Shown here: piece by piece, positions 57,757-64,000 of the stretch
Position numbering within the stretch: the first letter of the stretch is position 1
Layout: each line of letters starts with the position of its first letter
Origin: Leptodontidium sp. MPI-SDFR-AT-0119
Lineage: Eukaryota > Ascomycota > Leotiomycetes > Helotiales > Leptodontidiaceae
DNA: 64,000 nucleotides
Direction of reading: 5' to 3'
NCBI GenBank assembly: GCA_020726505.1
Contig: JAHLEZ010000022.1
Location: 124,001-188,000, forward strand
Translations under genes and position numbers: made by a program
Notes under the pieces: generated by a model
Seen by the model: the letters and a program-made list of their open reading frames with translations, nothing else
What the model was told of the DNA's origin: nothing
The model's database searches: none

Positions 57757-58139
57757 TTGGGTGCCGTTAAACTTTAGAGGATCCGGGAGCCGACGCTTAG
57801 GCCTCTTGGCAATTGCTTCTAATCGCGCTTGGACCCGCTCCTGAAGCGGGGTTAACGAGCTCTGTAGAGAAGTAATTGTTAAAGAGAGAGTATCGATTTG
57901 AGAGTCTCTATAGGCGAGCTCATCGGTGAATTGCTGGCGGAGAACTTGTAGTTGTTGTTAGAAGTCTATAGTAAAGGAAAGGAATCAAGGAGGAAGGTTT
58001 GATTCGGAAGTGTTGTGTAGTACTAGAGGTAACGGGCTAGATACGGAGGAGTCGTATGTAGGTGAGAATGCGTGTAGAGAGTAAGGTAGGTGGTATCGAC
58101 GATAGAATCAACGACTCTAATCCAATCGAGCAGTAGAAG

Positions 58140-58163
58140 GACAGCAGCAGCAGCAGCAGCAGA
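58140..58163. repeat. (CAG)n microsatellite in the element leader
   Basis: CAG repeat just inside the 5' LTR of the TR-GAG element, in the untranslated leader. Confidence 0.85.
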
Positions 58164-58196
58164 TACTCTAGACGCACGTAGAGGAGTTTTGTATAA

Positions 58197-58356
58197 TGTT
58201 ACGACACAAGGGCCTTAGTCGTAAAAGGTTGACTTAATACTTAGAATACAAAACTACAGAGCTACTCTACAGGAGGGAGCCATATATATAGGGAGTCAGA
58301 GGGGAGTCGGACCTGTTTCGGACCCCTGACCTAGCCGAGGCATACCTGTCGTAACA
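58197..58356 (-). repeat. 5' LTR of the TR-GAG element
   Basis: 160 bp, TGTTACGACA to TGTCGTAACA; followed by CCAAG, the target duplication. Confidence 0.93.
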
Positions 58357-58910
58357 CCAAGGTCGTCTAGAGTAAGTATATAAAACGCCTGGCGAGTAGT
58401 TTTTGTTATAGTAGTAAAATCCCTTAGGCGACGACGGTTACGAAGTATATAACCTAAGCCTAAGTGGACCGTACTCATAAGACGTATAACAGCTTAATCT
58501 TACTATATAATCAGAAGAACTGGCTCTCTATCTTCGTAATGTAATATCTCTGTCCGGATCTCCCCCTAATTTATTAATTTGCCGTTGTTTTCCTTTAGAA
58601 TCTTGTCCGGGAACTTGTCTAATATTTGGTTGCGTCGCATAGTCTTAATACCACCGATTCCGTAGCTGCGAAGTGTAAAGAGGAGGTCGTAACTCGTAAA
58701 GAGGTTGTTTATAAAGATAACGTATTCGTAGTCGCGGTAGGGGAGGTTAAGAGCGAGAGTTAAGACTCCGCAGGCAGTTAGAGAGAGATGAGGGTGAGAA
58801 TCCTGAGTTTCCTGAATATCTTGTGTTCCTGAGGCTGATTAGTCAGCAGCCGTCCAGCCAATAGAAAGCGTCAGATCTAAGACGATAAGAAAGATAAGAC
58901 GGCAACTATA

Positions 58911-59609
58911 CCGCTTTGGGTCTAGTTACCCCGTGACTGCGCGGGGTAGCCTCCTTAAACTTCTCTAGCCTCTGTAACTTTCTCTCCTCTATTCTACTAA
59001 TAACAACACCAAAACTACGAAATCAGCGACTTACTACACAAACTAGAATAATACAGCTAGTCGTATATGTACCCCTTGTGGTATAGCGCCCAAATTTTGT
59101 ACCCATTTGGCTCTGGTTTGCCTAAAACCTTCGTTATATGCTGGCTGCGCCCTCGATACCTAATCATCATCTCATCGTACGATATATACGACCCTAACAT
59201 TACAACAGCCTAGAATTCAGCTTATAGATGTGTATCCAAAGGGCTCATCTTATAGTGCCAATCCTTAGGGATGAGATCTTCGTCTTCCTCAAAGTCCGAC
59301 ACCTTGAAACGAGGTCTTGTCCGCGACGGCCCTTCGCAAGCTCCGGGGTCACGGGACCTCGCTTCGCCACGGTCAGGGGTGAATTAGTGGCCCGCTACGG
59401 TCCGTCAGAATAGCAAACAATGACAATAGTTAGCAAACAACGCCCGTAAAGTGATAAAGAATAGTAAAAGTGATATCTGATAGGCTACGTATATAGGTAG
59501 GTCCTTGTCCCCTCTCGTAAAGTTTCCTCTCTTTAGTAACAACATAATCAAGTAAGTTTCGATCTACGGACCCGTTTTCGATCTGTACAGGTAACTAACG
59601 GACCGTAGA
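58911..59609. other. No gene identified; upstream region of the Cys-cluster gene
   Basis: Spacer between the piggyBac relic and the Cys-cluster gene. It contains a GC-rich patch at about 59,310-59,410 and GTAACTAACGGACCGTAG just before the ATG at 59,610, possibly the end of a 5'-UTR intron. Confidence 0.35.
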
Positions 59610-60575
59610 ATGCGTTCCGAAACCGAGTTCTGCGTCGTTGCGCCGGCCGCCCCGGCTCCTGCTCCTGCTCCTGCTCTGGCCCCGGCCCCCCCTCCTCAAT
59701 TCTTTCCTCAGTAAGTTTTACCTTTGATTTACGGTCCGTAAAGAAGCTAACTGGTGTCCGTAAGCCCCCCCCTCCCAGCCCAGCCCACCCGCGCCATCCT
59801 CGCCCTCCACGGGTTGGTCGCCGTGCGTGCTCCCGTGTTGCGTCCGGGCCGCACCTTTTCTGGTGGCCGCTCCTTCAACCTGGAGGCGCAACTTGTCCAG
59901 ATCAGTAAGTTTCCCCTCCTTAGATAAATTACGGACCTCTTCTCGTCTGTTACGGATGAATGTAAGCGTGTAAATATGCTAACTGATCCGTAGCTGGACA
60001 GGTTGTGCTTCCGGGTTGTGAGCACTGCCAGAAAGGTGCGGGGCTCTGGACGCAATGCGTTCAAAATCCTCGGTTTTTAGGGAAGTCGTGTGGCAACTGC
60101 TACTATGGCAGTGAAGGTGCGCGGTGCTCTCTTCGTAAGTTACTTTTCCAACCTGTTCCGGACCGTAACTGATACTTGCGGACTCGTAGGCCGGGTTGCT
60201 GGTGCCCCCGCCGCCCTTGCTGCCCCCGCCGCTGGTCCCTCTTCTTCTTCGGCGGGTCGCTCCCGTCGTCGTAACGATTCGGCGGAGGTCGCTCCTACAG
60301 TAAAGCGTCGTCGTGGTGGTATGTGATTGATTCTTGAACTTCCTGATCACTTTCGGACCGTAACTGACCCGTAAACAGCCCCCGCTGCCGCCCCTGCCGC
60401 CCGCCCCGTCGCCCGCCACCGCACTCCCTCTCAGAGGGCACGCCGTTTCGCTGAGCTCTATAGAGAGCTAGCGGCTCTTCACGAAGAGGAGGCGGAGGTA
60501 CTGGAGGAGGAGGAGGAGGAGGAGACGGATTATTCGGTGCTAGAGACCCCCCGGCTGGCTAGTCCAGAGTTGTAA
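59610..60575 (+). CDS. Small Cys-cluster protein (DUF3716-like), five exons, intact
   Basis: Exons 59,610-59,710, 59,765-59,904, 59,994-60,134, 60,190-60,318 and 60,379-60,575. The introns (54, 89, 55 and 60 nt) are GT-AG and every junction keeps phase, giving 235 aa with no internal stop. Layout: Ala/Pro-rich N-terminus; RAILALHGLVAVRAPVLRPG; a Cys cluster GCEHCQKGAGLWTQC and SCGNCYYGSEGARCSL (C-x2-C, C, C-x2-C, C), like DUF3716; a basic spot GRSRRRND and TVKRRRG; then an acidic tail with seven consecutive Glu. Basic and Cys-rich parts suggest a nuclear DNA- or protein-binding role. All four introns contain CCGTAA or TTACGG variants. It lies opposite the C-terminal end of a Helitron helicase relic, and its reading frame is undamaged, unlike the Helitron. 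Confidence 0.8.
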
Positions 60576-60577
60576 AT

Positions 60578-60775
60578 CCCATTACGGGTCCCCTACGGGG
60601 GTGTAACTGCTTTTAAAAATCCCACGGGGTCCCTTACGGGGGTGTTTACGGTTTTTAAATCCCATTACGGGTCCCCTGCGGGGGTGTTTACGGCTTTTAA
60701 AAATCCCATAGGGTCCCCTACGGGGGTGTTTACGGTCTTCAAAAATCCCACGGGGTCCCCTACGGGGGTGTTATT
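60578..60775. repeat. ~42-bp tandem repeat, five units
   Basis: GGGTCCCCTACGGGGGTGT recurs at 41-43-bp intervals (about 60,587, 60,626, 60,669, 60,710 and 60,752), each preceded by AAATCCCA. The GGTCCCC/CGGGGG stretches can form short hairpins. It starts directly after the stop codon of the Cys-cluster gene; it may be part of its 3'-UTR or mark the Helitron 3' end. Confidence 0.8.
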
Positions 60776-60989
60776 TGAATTGAAAATGGGTTTACGGTCC
60801 GCCTGAATAACTCTCTGCTTTAATATGTGACCTTCAGTGATTTACTGACCTGTAAAATACACCTGTAAACTTGTAAATTAAACTGTAAGTTGTATAATAA
60901 ACTATATAACGTACGTAGAACGTTATAAAGTTAACGAATATCTATTAATACTTCTGGAAATATAACGTTAGGCGTCTAGCCCTTGTTTT

Positions 60990-63900
60990 CTACAGGTAAA
61001 AGCACGCTTAACCCTTTAACTCTTGACGTCCGCGAGAGCCCTACGTATAATTACCCGTGAGTGAAAACGAGCGTCCGTAAATCCAGCCTAATAGTATAAA
61101 AAGACTGCCCTTGAGACTTATTAATCGTTATTGCGAAACATAAACGGACCGGAAACTGCTTCCGTTAAAGAGTTATTCCTAATCCTTCGTCCGTTGCGGT
61201 TAGTTTAATCCGTGGGAGCACCCGTAACTAGCTATCAAAGTCTCCCCTTAAGATCCGCGCCTTAATATAATACGTCCGTAAACCCGTTACTACTATTCGC
61301 GTCCCGTTACACAGTCTTTCGGGTAGTGCGAGATTCCGTAAAAGAAGAATCAGTGCGCTAAGCTTTAAGTGTAACTATGAAGGGGGTAATGACGGAATAT
61401 CGATTTTCTAAAGAGTTTCAGCCGAGAATTAGTGAATATTAGCTTCGGCCACGTCTGCGTCCGTTACGTGCGTGTCTACGGCTAAATATGTCCGATTCTG
61501 GCCCGTAAGTCGATTAAGAATCATTCCGTTGAGTTCCGTAACCGTAATATTTAAAGTTAATAATAAACACCGGCCCGCAAAAGTAGTAGAGTTAATAGCG
61601 GCTCTCGTAAGAAGGTCTTGCGGGTATACGGATTGAATTAAGCCGGAAACGCTAATAGGCTAATTTACGTACTCCGGAATCGTAACTAAGTACTCTTGCC
61701 GAGGGTTATAAGGTAGATTACTAACCCAGTTAACAAATTCTGGACCGTAAACCCCCTCCTGGACCCGCATATTAATCCGTAACGTAATCCGACGAAGTCG
61801 TAGCCAAATAAACGACTTTTAAAGGCAAGCGCTAATAATATCTGCCCGTGAGCCGCGGGGCATAACTAGAAGGATCTATACAAAGTCTCCCCCGAGGATT
61901 ACGGGTACTCCGCTAAATAAAATATCGTCCGTAGTAGCCCGTAAATCAACGTACAAGCGGTGAACTACTTTAAAATAATACTTATTTTACATAAGCACTT
62001 CGTCCTAAATAATTAAGTCTATTTATTATAAGAGAGCGCCAAGGGTACTCTACTTTATAATACTACTAACGGACTGCTCCGTAAGATCAATTGGAATCTT
62101 AAATTACAAGTGTGACGTACGTCCGTTAGGTAGTAAAAGAGCCGCAATACCCGTAGACGCAACGCAAAGGACTGTTTTTCCTTGGCTACGGTAATAGTAA
62201 CAAAGACTTTTATAAAGAAACGTCTTACTAGAGCCTCCTTGGCCTTGAATATAGAAATGTGCGGTTTGCGGGTCAGTAGTAATAGCCGTTGTAATCTCCG
62301 TAAAAGCCGTAAGCTAGTCCGTATTTAACTGACCTCTTATCGTTTCAGCTAACGTAGTTAGATCTTCGATTTGATTCCTTCCTAACTATCGGGCGTGGCT
62401 ACGGGCCCAGTCCTATACGTAAGAAGGTAACTCAATACCCGTAAGCGTCCGTTATTAATCCGCAAGTCTAACCGCGAGTAAAAACAGTCCGTAATTGTAA
62501 TAAGGATTTAAAAAAGGAAGAGGAAATCCTGATTCGGTTCGTAACTTATACGCTAAATCGTCGCAAAAGTAGGTTTTGTATTAATCTTAAATAGCTCGTG
62601 GGTCCGCAATCTCCTATTAGCGGAGCCTAGTTAAGAAAAGCGTCCGTAAACTACCTGTAGAAGTAAAGAGCTTTACCTCGTCAAAGCACTGATACTACTC
62701 CTGGTCGTTTTCGGCTAACCCGCGAGTAATATAGGCGGCCTTGTAAGTCTCGTACGTAGTGCCCTCAAAATTAAATAACTCTTCAAACGATTTCGGTCCG
62801 CGAACGACTGTTAGAAGGAGCCGTAAATAAAAACGCTCGCCCGAAACGGGGCTGCAATAATATATACGACCGAGTCGGTTCTCCCCCCTCTGCCGGAACT
62901 TCTATTTACGGGTCTTCTGATCCTAAACGCAGTGAGTTAAAAACTCCGAATATAGCCATAGTCCCGCGTTAGGGTTTTCTGTATTAAACTCAAAGAACCT
63001 TATAAGCGTAAAACGGGCCGTATCTCGTTTTACGGCTAGCTCTTCCGGGGGGATTCCGGCCGGAAAATAAACCGTTTACTCTCCTTGTAAATAGACCGTA
63101 AGGTACTGTACGGGTGGAAATTCTTTATAAGTAAGGTACTTAAGAAGTCGCTACATAACCTCCGGAGGACTTACGTACCGCGCTTATACGTAATTAGTGA
63201 TTTCGTCGTCCGTATTTGAGACCGCAAGAGTTGTATAGTCCGCACCTTTATACACGTACTTATAAATATATTTTACGGCTTAAACTAACCCGTAGACCTC
63301 GACGTTAATATACAAACGATAGCAATTAAGGAGATACAGACTATACGGAACAACCTAATGGTTGTCTAATTGTACGTCTCGGCCGCCTTTACAGACCGTA
63401 AATGTCCGTCTATCTTACTTACGCTAGTAAATAAGGTACCCGTCCTCGTGGACAGCCGTAATTGCCTGAAACTCTTTCGGAAATCGCTTTTAATATATTA
63501 ACGGGTCGTTTAAGTACTTACGGGCTATATAAGGAGCGTCGGGGAAGTCACGTCTACACAGTCCGTGAGTTATATTATTCAAGACTATATCCCGTAACTC
63601 ACTTGTAAGGTCCGTAATCTCGTCCGGAACCTCTGTAACAACGATTTTATTAACCCGTTGAAGTATTAAGTAATCACTTAGATTCTTAAGCCAAAGAAGT
63701 AGGTGTAAATGAGGCAACCTACGCTTTTGATACTCGATTGTATATACATGCGCACGGTGTTTCCCAAAAACTTTATTTTTAGTAATATCGCTTAAAAGCT
63801 TTTTAACTTTTAAACGAAAGACGTGGGCGATAATATTAGGGCGGTCAACTAATTGAGATTCTGTTATTTCTAACTCGCGGACGATTTCCGGCTATCGCGG

Positions 63901-64000
63901 GTTAGCCGTAAACGTGATAAAGAGAGTAGGCCGGCCGAAATAACGAACTATCGCTATAAAATCTTGAAACAACTGTTACATAAAACGATTACTGCTAATA
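60990..64000 (-). pseudogene. Helitron Rep/PIF1-helicase gene relic (runs off right end)
   Basis: Helitrons move by rolling-circle replication using a fused HUH nuclease and PIF1-like helicase. Reading leftward, the HUH motif appears as LPHLHLLLWLK (about 63,685-63,720), with a fully open stretch at 63,490-63,717 (KIVVTEVPDEITDL, GLCRRDFPDAPYIARKYLN). Walker A is FYIQGQGGSSKT (62,221-62,255; Gly to Ser), and the C-terminal PIF1 motif is [11 protein letters not shown] followed by VFTHG-stop-LYVGLSRT (about 61,010-61,140). The many TAA/TAG codons and the Walker A change are RIP-type, so it is inactive. The start lies beyond position 64,000. Confidence 0.85.

Larger units (their letters stand above)
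56584..58356 (-). mobile_element. Small non-autonomous LTR retrotransposon carrying only gag (TR-GAG type), complete
   Basis: A 1,773-bp element with 160-bp LTRs (56,584-56,743 and 58,197-58,356) whose ends are TGTTACGACA and TGTCGTAACA (the left LTR end reads ATA instead of ACA). It is flanked by the target duplication CCAAG (56,579-56,583 and 58,357-58,361). The LTRs differ at three sites, all transitions. The coding strand is minus, so the 5' LTR is the right one; a polypurine tract (CCTGGGGGGGTAG on the minus strand) abuts the 3' LTR. No protease, RT, RNase H or integrase fits in the space, so it must depend on another element. Confidence 0.92.
56008..58910 (-). pseudogene. PiggyBac-type (DDE_Tnp_1_7) transposase relic, split by an LTR element
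   Basis: Two pieces, 58,910-58,357 and 56,583-56,008, join across the insertion. The right piece reads LTACGVLTLALNLPYRDYEY, VIFINNLFTSYDLLFTLRS, YGIGGIKTMRRNQILDKFP and KENNGKLIN. The left piece reads YNYNINSVDRAD, RNWLPYFFWLLDCAIINTF and a C-terminal Cys-rich tail (KSCGECSLPLYKECF). These are the order and motifs of piggyBac transposases, which cut and paste at TTAA. Asp in the NNLFTSYDLL block has become Asn, and TAG/TAA replace Gln and Trp, so it is dead by RIP-type change. Confidence 0.8.

Noticed and set aside
59600..64000. CCGTAA repeats as telomeric DNA
   Set aside because: Motifs are scattered, not tandem, and differ from the usual fungal TTAGGG repeat.
1..64000. tRNA or rRNA genes
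   Set aside because: I scanned for tRNA-like arms and rRNA segments by eye and found none I could support; a covariance-model search would be decisive.

Overview
The window looks like repeat-rich chromosomal DNA from a filamentous ascomycete (Pezizomycotina); I cannot name the species. Three things point there. Introns are short (54-182 nt) with GTRAGT donors and YAG acceptors. There is a DUF3435/FluG-type tyrosine recombinase gene. Long stretches are very AT-rich and depleted in CpA/TpG, and their reading frames are broken mainly by TAG/TAA where Gln or Trp codons are expected. That last pattern is the signature of repeat-induced point mutation (RIP).

Layout. 1-4.9 kb: GC-normal DNA with three separate fragments of Tad1-like LINE elements. 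4.9-8.3 kb: a five-exon DUF3435 recombinase gene (Starship-captain-like) with one homopolymer frameshift, plus a diverged copy of its 3' end. 8.3-12.3 kb: extremely AT-rich DNA with a 35-bp satellite. 12.3-32.6 kb: a mutated but readable gene-dense element of about a dozen ORF remnants, punctuated by twelve copies of one 26-bp palindrome family; one gene is a replication protein A (RPA1)-like ssDNA-binding protein, and most of the others I cannot place. 32.6-35.1 kb: AT-rich DNA with a ~97-bp satellite. 35.1-44.3 kb: two direct copies (period about 4.69 kb) of a RIP-damaged RecQ-type helicase gene with an OrsD/DUF3505-like zinc-finger N-terminus, then another OrsD-like relic at 44.8-46.1 kb.

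46.7-55.2 kb is the best-preserved island: three intact genes forming a probable regulated cell-death locus. They are a TPR-CHAT protease gene (two exons, minus strand), a divergent caspase/metacaspase-fold protease gene (plus) and a gasdermin-like pore-former gene (plus). The intergenic region shared by the two protease genes is largely a perfectly phased 3 x 239-bp tandem repeat. Fungal gasdermin-like proteins (HET-Q1, RCD-1) are known to be activated by proteolysis and are often encoded next to protease genes; having both protease types beside one gasdermin is the system in this window I would follow up first.

56.0-58.9 kb: a piggyBac-type transposase relic interrupted by a complete small LTR element that carries only gag (160-bp LTRs, 5-bp target duplication CCAAG). 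59.6-60.6 kb: an intact five-exon gene for a small Cys-cluster protein (DUF3716-like) whose four introns share a CCGTAA-type motif. 61-64 kb: a RIP-damaged Helitron Rep/helicase gene that runs off the right end.
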